Shown here: piece by piece, positions 1-7,396 of the stretch
How the letters are laid out: the number at the start of each line of letters is the position of its first letter
Position numbering within the stretch: the first letter of the stretch is position 1
Source: an uncultured Prevotellaceae bacterium
GTDB lineage: Bacteria > Bacteroidota > Bacteroidia > Bacteroidales > Bacteroidaceae
Direction of reading: 5' to 3'
Assembly (NCBI GenBank): GCA_937893145.1
Contig: CALBJW010000144.1
Coordinates: 1 to 53,471, forward strand
Length of the DNA: 53,471 nucleotides
The notes under the pieces: model-generated
Told to the model about the DNA's origin: nothing
Seen by the model: the letters and a program-made list of their open reading frames with translations, nothing else
Databases searched by the model: none
Position numbers and translations under genes: made by a program

Positions 1-684
1 TTCCTCACAACTCACAATCTTTCGTGCCTCTATCTGTGCCTTCTCCATACATTCGTAGTATAGGCATAACTTTGTCTCGTAAGAATCTAAACCAGGAATG
101 GTGTTTTGTGATATCAGTTTGCTGTCATCCGCCTTGTATTCAGCTATTTCAATATCTCTGTCATCCACAAACATAGGTATGCTGTCGGCGTTGAAATACA
201 CATTTTCATCGCTAACACACTTACATTCCATGTCGAGAGTTGGTCGTTCGGTGTCGATGCTAAGGCGAAGTTGTGAAGAATAGAGGTAGTGCAACTGCTT
301 GTAACCATTCTCAAGGTATCGCTGCATCATGTCCTCGTCGGTTGGTTCCATACCTTGAGCCCAATCAGTCTTGCACACAATCATGATGCTTCTTGTCTCC
401 TCATCGTGCCATACGATATATGAATAAGGTATATGGCAGGCATCATCAAAGATGCGTTCCATCTCTTCCTTTCCCGGCAGATTGTGAACGGCAAGACAAA
501 CCAGAGGATTGAACTTCTTCAGCACAACCTCATCTTTTACCTTCTTATATTCTCCCGAAAAGCGCACCGATGTTTTCACATCGAAATACTTATACGCTCC
601 CTCACGAACAGTCTGCACTAACTGCTCTGTTTCAATAACCTTGTATGTTCGCTTTCCACGAACCTCATTTACTAATGTAATCAT
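1..684 (-). CDS. VirE/BT4734-like N-terminal region protein, cut by window edge
   Basis: The reading frame is open from the ATG at 684 to the window edge (228 codons), so the C-terminus is missing. The protein begins MITLVNEVRGKR and contains a stretch around residues 125-150 (NGYKQLHYLYSSQL followed by a Ser-Ile-Asp segment). I read this as the BT4734/VirE N-terminal domain found at the front of DUF3987-type primase/helicase-like proteins of Bacteroidota mobile elements. That assignment rests on pattern memory and is moderate. A consensus promoter lies about 160 bases upstream, and the leader contains an 11-base tandem repeat. The gene is AT-richer than the housekeeping genes further right, which fits an integrated element. 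The part that would settle the family lies outside the window. Confidence 0.55.
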   Translation of the reverse strand, partial: MITLVNEVRGKRTYKVIETEQLVQTVREGAYKYFDVKTSVRFSGEYKKVKDEVVLKKFNPLVCLAVHNLPGKEEMERIFDDACHIPYSYIVWHDEETRSIMIVCKTDWAQGMEPTDEDMMQRYLENGYKQLHYLYSSQLRLSIDTERPTLDMECKCVSDENVYFNADSIPMFVDDRDIEIAEYKADDSKLISQNTIPGLDSYETKLCLYYECMEKAQIEARKIVSCEE

Positions 685-722
685 AATTTTTTTTATTTAA
701 TTCTGTGTTTTTACTATAATTA

Positions 723-755
723 GTGGTGATAAAGTGGTGATAAAATGGTGATGAT
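723..755. repeat. 11-base tandem repeat in leader of the VirE-like gene
   Basis: GTGGTGATAAA occurs twice head to tail (723-733, 734-744) and is followed by a degenerate third unit (ATGGTGATGAT, 745-755). On the mRNA strand the same leader also contains GGTTAGAGAG twice. It lies between the predicted promoter at 846-877 and the start codon at 684, so it would be transcribed but not translated. Confidence 0.7.
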
Positions 756-845
756 TTTCTCTCTAACCCATTGATTCTCTACTCTCTAACCCTAAAATGG
801 TGGTGATGAATCAAAATGTCCATCTAAAAATTATTTTTCTATGTG

Positions 846-877
846 CAAAGGTACTAAAAAGTTTGTGAAATTGCAAA
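846..877 (-). promoter_or_regulatory. Bacteroidota consensus promoter for the VirE-like gene
   Basis: Read on the minus strand there is a perfect -33 TTTG (877-874), exactly 20 bases, then a perfect -7 TACCTTTG (853-846). This is the canonical sigma-ABfr promoter. It points at the gene starting at 684, leaving a leader of about 155 bases. Confidence 0.75.
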
Positions 878-908
878 AATATACATAACAAAATTGCTTC
901 TAAAGACG

Positions 909-1067
909 TTATTTCTTCTTCTTGGGATGTTTATAATCAGCTTTATTTATGCTGCCAAGGAATGACTCAAAGTTTGACATGTCTAATACGCCTGCGTACT
1001 TACCAGACTTACTTTCCTCAATAGCATCCGCAGTTTCTGTATTGGGGGTGTTGATTATTTCTTGCAT
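909..1067 (-). CDS. small antitoxin-like protein, 52 aa
   Basis: A 52-codon ORF starts with ATG at 1067 and ends with TAA at 909. The peptide begins MQEIINTPNTETADAIEES, continues GKYAGVLDMSNFESFLGSI and ends in a lysine-rich tail. The pattern 'AIEE..SGKYAGVLDMSNFESFL' resembles the C-terminal toxin-binding arm of small RelB/DinJ-like antitoxins in Bacteroidales. No toxin gene adjoins it, so that reading is a guess. Its coding nature is supported by its own excellent promoter (1101-1132) only about 35 bases upstream. It lies upstream of the VirE-like gene on the same strand but has a separate promoter from it. Confidence 0.5.
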   Translation of the reverse strand: MQEIINTPNTETADAIEESKSGKYAGVLDMSNFESFLGSINKADYKHPKKKK

Positions 1068-1100
1068 AAATAAGTTAATAATGTGTTATATAAATATGTG

Positions 1101-1132
1101 CAAAGGTACTACTTTCTTTTTGAATATTCAAA
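1101..1132 (-). promoter_or_regulatory. Bacteroidota consensus promoter for the 52-aa ORF
   Basis: On the minus strand, -33 TTTG (1132-1129), 20 bases, then -7 TACCTTTG (1108-1101). Elements and spacing are identical to the promoter at 846-877. The start codon at 1067 is about 30 bases downstream of the expected transcription start. Confidence 0.75.
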
Positions 1133-1243
1133 ATCTCCTATAATAAATAAAAGAAAAGAATGAAATGTTTCGTGTTGGTTGTAGTGCTTTGTGTTCTACA
1201 AAGAAATCGAATTTAGAACCGTTAACATTATTTAACTGTCGGT

Positions 1244-1277
1244 TTTGTTGTTATTATTATTGTTATTATTATATTTG
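1244..1277 (+). promoter_or_regulatory. promoter with trinucleotide-repeat spacer upstream of the cytolysin-family gene
   Basis: A -33 TTTG (1244-1247) and a -7 TATATTTG (1270-1277) are separated by 22 bases. Almost all of the spacer is made of TTA/TTG trinucleotides. The expected start would be near 1284, giving a leader of about 70 bases that includes the 17-base tandem repeat. Confidence 0.55.
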
Positions 1278-1290
1278 TCACGCTTAATGA

Positions 1291-1324
1291 TTAACCTACT
1301 AATAAATTTAACCTACTAATAAAT
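1291..1324. repeat. perfect 17-base tandem duplication in leader
   Basis: TTAACCTACTAATAAAT occurs twice without gap or mismatch (1291-1307 and 1308-1324). It lies between the predicted promoter and the start codon of the cytolysin-family gene at 1356, so it should be in the 5' untranslated leader. Confidence 0.9.
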
Positions 1325-1355
1325 ATTTATTATTAACCTTTAAACTAATCTTATT

Positions 1356-3059
1356 ATGGGAATAGAAGACGGTAAAAGAAGAATAAGCCAACATCGTATT
1401 CTGAAAAATCAGACTGTTTCGGAAATTATTCAAAAGTCTCGAGTTGGTTCTGGACTGTCGCAAACAGTGGCAAGTAACAATACACAATCAGATGAACAGC
1501 GTAGAAAAGAAATTAATGATTATCTGAGAAGTATTATTTTTAATGAAGCAGACATCCAAAAAGCTATTGATAATGAGGATCGCAGGAACAGAATTGAAGG
1601 CGATTATCTGGTAGTATATAAGGATGTGAATATTCAATCTGAAAAAAATGGATTGGAAATGCTCTGTTCGCCAAGTCGTGGAGATATTTATCCAGGTATG
1701 TTGATTGTGGTTGATAACAATTTGGGTACAGACTCACCATCAGAGGCATTAATTCCACGCGGTGCAGTCACCATTAATATCCCTGACTTCAGAGGTGGTA
1801 ATTATGAAAGAACCATACAGCCAGATGCAAACGGTAACTTGCAGGCAAAGGTTAATGATGCTATTAATGCAATGATCGATGAACAGGCTAAATTGGGAAT
1901 TCTTACTGCTAAGTTCTCTGATTTAACTTCACAGGCAGAGAGTTTAGATGAGATGAGTATGAAACTGAATTGTTCTGCAAGTTTTAAGGGATTGACAGCA
2001 AGTGCTGGCTATGATAATAAAAGTTCGGAATATTCTATGCATTTTATGACAGATTATTCACAAGTTTTCTTTGAAGTAAAAGCACAATTAGGAGCGGATT
2101 TGTCAAAATTGTTTGGACCTAATGTTACAAAACGTGACATTCAGGATATAGTTCAGAATAAGACTCTTCTCTTTGTATCAAGTGTTAAATATGGTAGAAG
2201 ATTCTACGCGCTTGAGACAATTAGCAGTAGTAATCAGAATTTGGTTCAAACTGCAAAAATTAGCTCTTCAGGTTTTTCTGTTGATGAAAAATATACTAGT
2301 AGTCAGTCTCGAATTCGATACGATAGTAGATATTTAGTTGAAGGAGGTGATATTCAGAACGCAGATGTTTTATTTAAGCAGAAATCGATAGAAGAAGCAA
2401 AGTCTGACTTGAAATCAACTGATAGTACAAAAGAGCCAACATATATTGACATTGTTCGAAAGCAAGTGGAGGCAATGAAGGCAAAGGTTAATGAATTTAA
2501 GACAAACCATACGTCAGTTAATTTGTTAACAGGTCAGAAGGAAACGGATATGAATGGCGTCATTCTTACTTATAAAGCAAAGTCTGTGACAGGAGCGAAT
2601 CCTAAGGATGTAACTTTCTGGCAGAGTGGTGTGCACAAAGTAAAAAGACTGATTCCTAATCATGGATTAAGAGTGAACTTTTTCAACAGTCTTAAGGCAA
2701 CAGATTTGATGCTTACTGGATACTATACTCTTTGTGATAAGAATGGAATAGAGTTACCAACTAAGTATCCGTTATGGTCTAATTCTATTGAACGGGGTAT
2801 TAGAATTGGTAATAAAGAATCAGCGCCAACCGCTATGATTAACGTTGACAATGTTTTAGGTGTTTCCGAACGTAACAATTATGCAGTCTATGATGTGTAC
2901 ATTAAAGCTGTTAATTGCCGTACACATCTAACATTTGAAAAACATTACGTTCTTCCTTGTTGCGACATTTCCGCAATATGGCAGAGGCCTGGAAGTCGAG
3001 GTGGAGATAACGTTAATTGGTTCTCTATTGGTAGAGATGATAATTGGTATAACGATTAA
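1356..3059 (+). CDS. cholesterol-dependent-cytolysin (thiol-activated cytolysin) family protein without signal peptide
   Basis: A protein of 567 residues. Three stretches match the pore-forming cytolysin core. IYPGMLIVVDNN (about 111-122) corresponds to the 'YPGAL' strand. YSQVFFEVKAQLG with DLSKLFG (about 234-254) corresponds to 'IFYTVSADLP...DLF'. FVSSVKYGRRFYALET (about 273-288) corresponds to 'VSNVAYGRTIYVKLET'. The C-terminal domain-4 region lacks the tryptophan-rich undecapeptide of Gram-positive members. It instead ends in a segment with a Cys-Cys pair (535-536) and several tryptophans. The N-terminus is polar (MGIEDGKRRISQHR) with no Sec signal or lipobox, and the first 80 residues are extra relative to classical members. 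CDC-like toxins are known in Bacteroidota; whether this one lyses membranes is unknown. A hairpin terminator follows immediately. Fold family is confident, activity is not. Confidence 0.8.
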   Translation: MGIEDGKRRISQHRILKNQTVSEIIQKSRVGSGLSQTVASNNTQSDEQRRKEINDYLRSIIFNEADIQKAIDNEDRRNRIEGDYLVVYKDVNIQSEKNGLEMLCSPSRGDIYPGMLIVVDNNLGTDSPSEALIPRGAVTINIPDFRGGNYERTIQPDANGNLQAKVNDAINAMIDEQAKLGILTAKFSDLTSQAESLDEMSMKLNCSASFKGLTASAGYDNKSSEYSMHFMTDYSQVFFEVKAQLGADLSKLFGPNVTKRDIQDIVQNKTLLFVSSVKYGRRFYALETISSSNQNLVQTAKISSSGFSVDEKYTSSQSRIRYDSRYLVEGGDIQNADVLFKQKSIEEAKSDLKSTDSTKEPTYIDIVRKQVEAMKAKVNEFKTNHTSVNLLTGQKETDMNGVILTYKAKSVTGANPKDVTFWQSGVHKVKRLIPNHGLRVNFFNSLKATDLMLTGYYTLCDKNGIELPTKYPLWSNSIERGIRIGNKESAPTAMINVDNVLGVSERNNYAVYDVYIKAVNCRTHLTFEKHYVLPCCDISAIWQRPGSRGGDNVNWFSIGRDDNWYND

Positions 3060-3076
3060 GTGGATTAAATATTATA

Positions 3077-3112
3077 AAAATAGAAGGTGGAAAAGTTCAC
3101 CTTCTATTTTTT
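3077..3112. terminator. intrinsic terminator after the cytolysin-family gene
   Basis: AAAATAGAAGGTG (3077-3089) pairs with its complement at 3098-3110 around a short A-rich loop. The stem ends in an A run on one side and a T run on the other, so it can stop transcription from either direction. It separates the plus-strand cytolysin gene from the minus-strand toxin gene. Confidence 0.85.
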
Positions 3113-3152
3113 ATTGTTATGAATTATTTCAAAAATACATACAAAAAAATTG

Positions 3153-3566
3153 CTATTTATTTGTTGACGCAAGGTATTCTGATGCACTCATTACAGGAAT
3201 TGTGGAATAGTTGAAATGTTTTGGGTCACGGGTAATTATGCAATCTGCACCTACGACTTCTGCTGAAAAATACTGTATCGCATCTTCCATGTCGGGATTC
3301 TCTGTGAGGAATGCCTTATTAACCTCGTTTTCTGTAACTGGCGATATCTTGATGAACCTACACAACTGTTGGAGCTTCTGCTTCATTATGTCCTTGGGTA
3401 AATCCTTCCGCATGATGTAGGTTATGTTCGCCACCGTCAAGGGAGTCATGAATAGGACATGTTTTCCTTCTATCGCCATCTGCATCAGATTGGCTGCTGG
3501 TAGAAATTCTGAACGGCGAGCCAAAAAGTCAATGACAATGTTCGTGTCAAGAAATAGTATTCTCAT
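3153..3566 (-). CDS. PIN-domain toxin, VapC-like
   Basis: 137 residues with a PIN nuclease layout. The first acidic residue is in LFLDTNIVIDFL (D7), a central acidic pair is in NPDMEDA (E94/D95), and the last group is in GADCIITRDPKHF (D108, D114). This metal-binding set is typical of VapC RNases, which cleave tRNA or rRNA when the antitoxin is lost. The start codon overlaps the stop of the upstream gene by one base (TAATG), the usual coupled antitoxin-toxin arrangement. No RNA target can be read from sequence. Family assignment is firm; toxicity is inferred. Confidence 0.85.
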   Translation of the reverse strand: MRILFLDTNIVIDFLARRSEFLPAANLMQMAIEGKHVLFMTPLTVANITYIMRKDLPKDIMKQKLQQLCRFIKISPVTENEVNKAFLTENPDMEDAIQYFSAEVVGADCIITRDPKHFNYSTIPVMSASEYLASTNK

Positions 3567-3838
3567 TATACACCCTCCATTACCGTTTTACGTGCATTGT
3601 CGCCATTCAGGTCATTTTCATCTACACAACAAATACCACACAATTCCTGAAGTACAGGATCTAATTGACTTAAAGATTTCATCTTTGGTGTTTCTGCTTC
3701 TGTATGTTGATCTGCAAAACGTATAAAGATTTCTTCAAGTTGTTTTTGGGCAAAAGCCATTATTGCTTGCTGTGAAGCGAATGACGGACGGATTTTCTCC
3801 ATCAATGCATCACTTAATGTTATATTTAATGTGCACAT
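3566..3838 (-). CDS. antitoxin partner of the PIN toxin
   Basis: 90 residues beginning MCTLNITLSDALMEKIRPSF. A short beta strand followed by helices suggests a ribbon-helix-helix N-terminus for DNA binding. The C-terminal half (PKMKSLSQLDPVLQELCGI) would wrap the toxin. The assignment comes mostly from position: it is immediately upstream of the PIN gene and translationally coupled through TAATG. Small proteins of this kind precede PIN toxins in many Bacteroidales. It probably represses its own operon, but I cannot identify a specific operator. Confidence 0.75.
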   Translation of the reverse strand: MCTLNITLSDALMEKIRPSFASQQAIMAFAQKQLEEIFIRFADQHTEAETPKMKSLSQLDPVLQELCGICCVDENDLNGDNARKTVMEGV

Positions 3839-3850
3839 AGTTGTTTGTTT

Positions 3851-3982
3851 TTATTTTTGTTGAACTTCCCTATATCTCACAAACCCAAAGTGACAAACTG
3901 CTTGGCATGTGTACTCACACTCAATTATCACATCCATGTCTTTGTCAAGAACACGCATTATATGGGTTGAATTGTAGTTCAT
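3851..3982 (-). CDS. possible 43-aa leader ORF upstream of the toxin-antitoxin pair
   Basis: An ATG at 3982 opens 43 codons (beginning MNYNSTHIMRVLDKDMDVII) closed by TAA at 3851. That is 12 bases before the antitoxin ATG at 3838. A -7-like TAATTTTG lies about 27 bases upstream of this start. It resembles no family I recognise and has three cysteines. It may be a real third gene of the module, a leader peptide, or chance. Confidence 0.3.
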   Translation of the reverse strand: MNYNSTHIMRVLDKDMDVIIECEYTCQAVCHFGFVRYREVQQK

Positions 3983-4009
3983 TATTTTGTACATTTATTC
4001 TAACTTGTG

Positions 4010-4039
4010 CAAAATTACTAAATTTCTTTGAAATTCAAC
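4010..4039 (-). promoter_or_regulatory. candidate promoter of the toxin-antitoxin operon
   Basis: On the minus strand a consensus -7 TAATTTTG (4017-4010) is preceded at 18 bases by GTTG (4039-4036). An alternative -33, CTTG at 4042-4039, gives a spacing of 21. No better -7 element is seen closer to the antitoxin gene. Confidence 0.45.
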
Positions 4040-4113
4040 AAGAAGAGCATCGAATTGTATAAATAAAGCTTGATTTTATGATTATTTAGCATATTATGGA
4101 TATTAAAAGGGCC

Positions 4114-5640
4114 TTATATACTCTGCTCCTCGCTCCAGTTCACGAAATAGACGGTGCCGGTGGCACGGGTGATGGCGGTGTAGAGCCAGCGGAAGTAGTC
4201 GGGACCAAGCATGTCGTCGGTCATGAAGCCCTGGTCGATGAAGACGTTGGTCCATTGACCTCCTTGTGCCTTGTGGCAGGTGATGGCATAGGCGTACTTG
4301 ATTTGGAGTGCATTGAAATATGGGTCCTCCTTCATCGCCTTGATGCGTTCTCGTTTTGTGGCTTTACGCCATACGGGAAGTGAACCTGCAGGGGCTGTGT
4401 TTATCTCTTCGTAGTCTTCATACACCTTATTATATAATATAGACTGCTGTTCGGAGGTGAGAGCGGGGGCTTCGGCTTGCAGGGTGTCGAGCAGTACGGT
4501 ACATTCCAGTTCGCGATCGTCTTCGTCGGGAAGGGTGAGTTCTACATCGGCAAAGTGGAAACCGTACATCTCGCGTTCGTTACGAACACGGTTGATGATT
4601 GCCATCGAACCGTTTGCAAGGAAATCTCCTGCGTCTGAATGTGTGCTTTCCTTTTCATTCTGCTCCCCAAGCTCATCCTGCGCCTGCCTTCCCCCTTCGG
4701 GGGTTAGGGGGCCTTTCCAATGATAGTTGTTCTTTGCAATCATTACACGGTCGCCGCCGGAGAGTAGTTCTTCGCGCCAAAGGATTTTGTTGCGTATTCC
4801 GTTGTTGTAGATGATAGCGCGTTTGTTGCTTCGGGTGATGACTATGGTCTCGTCCTCGCCATCGTCATGGTAGCATTGTTCGAGAGCCTCGATGAGTTCG
4901 TTGCCGGGAATGTTGCGAACATCCTTGAATGGTTTGAACTTGATGCGAGGAAGAGAGAAGATGTCTTCCGTGTCCATGAGTTGGCGGAGATGGGTTGCGT
5001 TCCAAAGAATACCAGATGTGTCGGCTTGTCGAACTACTTGAGTCATGGTGTAGCTCATGACTTCAAGACCGTATGAGTAGAGGTTGTCGTCCTGAAGGGC
5101 GGGACTCTCTCCGTCGCCAACGGGAGGAAGCTGGGCGGTGTCGCCAAGGAGGATGAGTCGGCACCCCTTACCATTATATACAAAGTGGACAAGGTCGTCG
5201 AGAAGACAACCTGTTCCGTATGGACTGCCAGAAAGGAAATTGTCGTTAGAAATCATCGATGCCTCGTCGCAGATGAAGAGCAGGTTTGCCTTCAGATTGT
5301 AGTTGAGGTCGAAGAGCGAATCGATGTCGATGGTCTTCTGTCGGTAGATGCGTCGATGAATAGTGTATGCGGGGTGGTCACTATATGCTGAAAGTACTTT
5401 TGCTGCACGACCGGTAGGAGCGATGAGTACACATTCACGCTCAAGTTGCTTCATGGTGCGCACCAGAGCACTGATGAGGGAGGTCTTTCCTGTACCTGCA
5501 AATCCTCTTAAAATGAACACTCCATCTTGCAATGGAGAGAGGATGAAGTCGGTCAGCATTTCAGCAACTTCTGTTTGCTGATTGGTAGGTGAAAGGCCAA
5601 AATTTGACCAAAATATCTCCTTAAAGTAGTCTTTTATCAT
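4114..5640 (-). CDS. RecD-like superfamily 1 DNA helicase / AAA ATPase
   Basis: 508 residues with the full RecD/TraI-type helicase set. Walker A is GFAGTGKTS (46-54), Walker B is LFICDEAS (121-128), motif III is GDTAQLPPV (166-174), motif V-like is YAITCHKAQGGQW (451-463) and motif VI is YTAITRA (487-493). It should unwind DNA with ATP, probably in repair or recombination; the exact role is unknown. Residues about 310-339, between the 2A domain and the 'FLANG' strand, look like extra sequence. They are encoded by a GC-rich palindrome (4687-4713) plus flanking polar codons, probably an in-frame insertion. The gene is divergent from the pilin-like gene at 5741. Confidence 0.85.
   Translation of the reverse strand: MIKDYFKEIFWSNFGLSPTNQQTEVAEMLTDFILSPLQDGVFILRGFAGTGKTSLISALVRTMKQLERECVLIAPTGRAAKVLSAYSDHPAYTIHRRIYRQKTIDIDSLFDLNYNLKANLLFICDEASMISNDNFLSGSPYGTGCLLDDLVHFVYNGKGCRLILLGDTAQLPPVGDGESPALQDDNLYSYGLEVMSYTMTQVVRQADTSGILWNATHLRQLMDTEDIFSLPRIKFKPFKDVRNIPGNELIEALEQCYHDDGEDETIVITRSNKRAIIYNNGIRNKILWREELLSGGDRVMIAKNNYHWKGPLTPEGGRQAQDELGEQNEKESTHSDAGDFLANGSMAIINRVRNEREMYGFHFADVELTLPDEDDRELECTVLLDTLQAEAPALTSEQQSILYNKVYEDYEEINTAPAGSLPVWRKATKRERIKAMKEDPYFNALQIKYAYAITCHKAQGGQWTNVFIDQGFMTDDMLGPDYFRWLYTAITRATGTVYFVNWSEEQSI
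4687..4713. repeat. GC-rich palindromic element inside the helicase gene
   Basis: CCCCC-TTC-GGGGG (4691-4703) forms a tight hairpin, followed by a second G run (4707-4711). On the coding strand it reads GGCCCCCTAACCCCCGAAGG and is translated as a GPLTPEGGR segment. It shares the CCCC-spacer-CC-GAA-GG-GGGG design with the elements at 35368-35394 and 35940-35966. The reading frame stays open. Confidence 0.7.
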
Positions 5641-5666
5641 GTTTTTTTGAAAAAAAAGCTCGCTTT

Positions 5667-5712
5667 ATTGTTTTGTTTCGTTTTTATTCATTATTTTTGT
5701 ACCGCAAATGTA
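5667..5712. promoter_or_regulatory. divergent promoters between helicase and pilin-like genes
   Basis: Forward: ATTG (5667-5670), 21 bases, TATTTTTG (5692-5699), about 40 bases before the ATG at 5741. Reverse: a perfect -7 TACATTTG (5712-5705) for the helicase gene, without a clear -33. The two -7 elements lie face to face within 20 bases, so the promoters may compete. Confidence 0.5.
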
Positions 5713-5740
5713 GTAAAAAAATAATAAAAAACATAATATC

Positions 5741-6490
5741 ATGAACAAAAAAGTTATTAATGGCATTCTTGCTATTTGTACACTCGGTCTTGCTTATGCA
5801 TGCTGGGTAAGTATCTACAGCGATATCGCTTTCGACGAAGAAAGAAGCGCTCGCGAGAAGTTGGTTATCAATCGTCTTATGCAGATTCGTGATGCAGAAG
5901 AGCAGTACAAGATCACTTTCGGTGACTATGTAAGTACTCTCGACTCGCTCATCGACTTCATTAAGACTGGTAGAACAGTTGATAAGATTATCAAGGAAGG
6001 TGTGCTCTCTGATGATCAGCTCGAAGCTGGTATGACAGAGCAGGAAGCTGTTCGCCTTGGTCTCATCAAGCGTGATACTGTATGGGTAACTGCAGCTGAA
6101 AAGCTCGGTATCTCTAATCCAGACTCACTCAAGTACATCCCTATTGGCTACAAGGCTGATGGTTCAGTTATCACTTGCAAGTCAACATTCGACCCAAGCG
6201 TTTCGATTGACGTTCCAAGAGGTATGATTGAACTCCGCAAGAAGGCTGAATTCAATATGAAGTCAAACGAATTTGATATGCTCGTAGAGTTCCGTGCTCG
6301 TATGGACGACTACCTCGATGGTATGGATGCTAAGCGTATCAAGAACTACAAGGCTGAACTCAAGAAGCTCAATCGCAACAAGGCTGAACTCATGCTCGAC
6401 AATGAGGACGACCTCGATGGTGAATGGTACGGTCTTCGTATGGGTGACCTCAAGGATACTGGTAACAAGATGGCTGGTAACTGGGAATAA
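5741..6490 (+). CDS. membrane-anchored pilin-like protein, conserved Bacteroidota family
   Basis: 249 residues. One hydrophobic segment near the N-terminus (about 6-28) is followed by a long helix and then IRDAEEQYKITFGDY (about 49-63). This is the 'A..A...Y....G.Y' layout found after the transmembrane helix of type IV pilins and pseudopilins. A prepilin peptidase site is not visible, so the protein is pilin-like in architecture only. The C-terminal 60 residues are charged and may form coiled coils. The stop codon overlaps the start of the DUF3822 gene (TAATG), so the two are coupled. Function is unknown; a membrane complex with the DUF3822 protein is inferred. Confidence 0.6.
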   Translation: MNKKVINGILAICTLGLAYACWVSIYSDIAFDEERSAREKLVINRLMQIRDAEEQYKITFGDYVSTLDSLIDFIKTGRTVDKIIKEGVLSDDQLEAGMTEQEAVRLGLIKRDTVWVTAAEKLGISNPDSLKYIPIGYKADGSVITCKSTFDPSVSIDVPRGMIELRKKAEFNMKSNEFDMLVEFRARMDDYLDGMDAKRIKNYKAELKKLNRNKAELMLDNEDDLDGEWYGLRMGDLKDTGNKMAGNWE

Positions 6491-7302
6491 TGACAGAATC
6501 GACTAATATCCAAAATAAAAGTTTGTCCATTCGCGTTTGTACGAATGGACTTTCTTTTTGTGTTTATCAGCCAGGTAGTGAGACTCCTTTTATATATAAG
6601 GTACACGACATGAACCATACCGTGTCGCTTGCTGCCAATGTGAAAAAGGCTCTGATGACAGAACCTCTGCTGAAAGAGAAGTACAAGCGAGTGAATGTGC
6701 TTGTCTCTACAACAGCCTTGACAACTGTGCCTGTGGCTCACTTCAATGCAGAGAATATAGAAGATGTGTTTGCGATGAACTTCCCAAAGGCTCGTCCGCA
6801 GCATGTCAGCTATAATGTGTTGAGACGTTCGGGAGTTGCACTCATCTTCGGAATAGACAGAAATGTGTATCAGCTCTTGATGGACGACTATCCTCATGCT
6901 CGCTTCTATGCCGCAGCAAGTACGCTGATAGAGTTCTTCGCGCAAAAGAGTGTGATGACTCCGGGAAAGAACATGTTTGTGTATGCTCACGAGAAGGAGA
7001 TTACGTTGTATGCTTTTGAACAGGACAGAATTCTGTTGGTCAATTCATACAATGTGACTACCGTTTACGACATGCAGTTTTACATACTTAATGTTTGGCA
7101 GCAGTTAGGCTTTGACCAGATAGACGACACTATCAGCATTGTTGGAGACAACGACAGACAAACTGAACTGGCAGAGAAGATAAGGTATTTCCTCAAGAAT
7201 GTGAATCTAATAGACCGAAGTGTTGATTTCAGAAACAGCATTACTGAGGGCAATACCATGATACCTTACGACTTGCAGACTCTCCTTGTTTGTGGATTCT
7301 AA
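6490..7302 (+). CDS. DUF3822 family protein, actin-like ATPase fold
   Basis: 270 residues matching my recollection of DUF3822, a Bacteroidota-only family next to rsmD. Recognisable parts are LSIRVCTNGLSFCVYQ at the start, a central NVLRRSGVALIFGID, and a C-terminal IVGDN segment followed by VDFRN. Members are thought to have a split actin-like (ASKHA) fold resembling PilM. It is translated from a start overlapping the previous stop, and rsmD follows after a repeat-rich gap. Its function has not been established. The pairing with a pilin-like membrane protein is the best clue available here. Confidence 0.8.
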   Translation: MTESTNIQNKSLSIRVCTNGLSFCVYQPGSETPFIYKVHDMNHTVSLAANVKKALMTEPLLKEKYKRVNVLVSTTALTTVPVAHFNAENIEDVFAMNFPKARPQHVSYNVLRRSGVALIFGIDRNVYQLLMDDYPHARFYAAASTLIEFFAQKSVMTPGKNMFVYAHEKEITLYAFEQDRILLVNSYNVTTVYDMQFYILNVWQQLGFDQIDDTISIVGDNDRQTELAEKIRYFLKNVNLIDRSVDFRNSITEGNTMIPYDLQTLLVCGF

Positions 7303-7396
7303 TGCACAAAGCATTCAAGCTTTATTAAAACTATAATAAGTATCTGTTCAAAAAAATAATATTATAATCACAACGATCACAATGAATACTTTTTTA

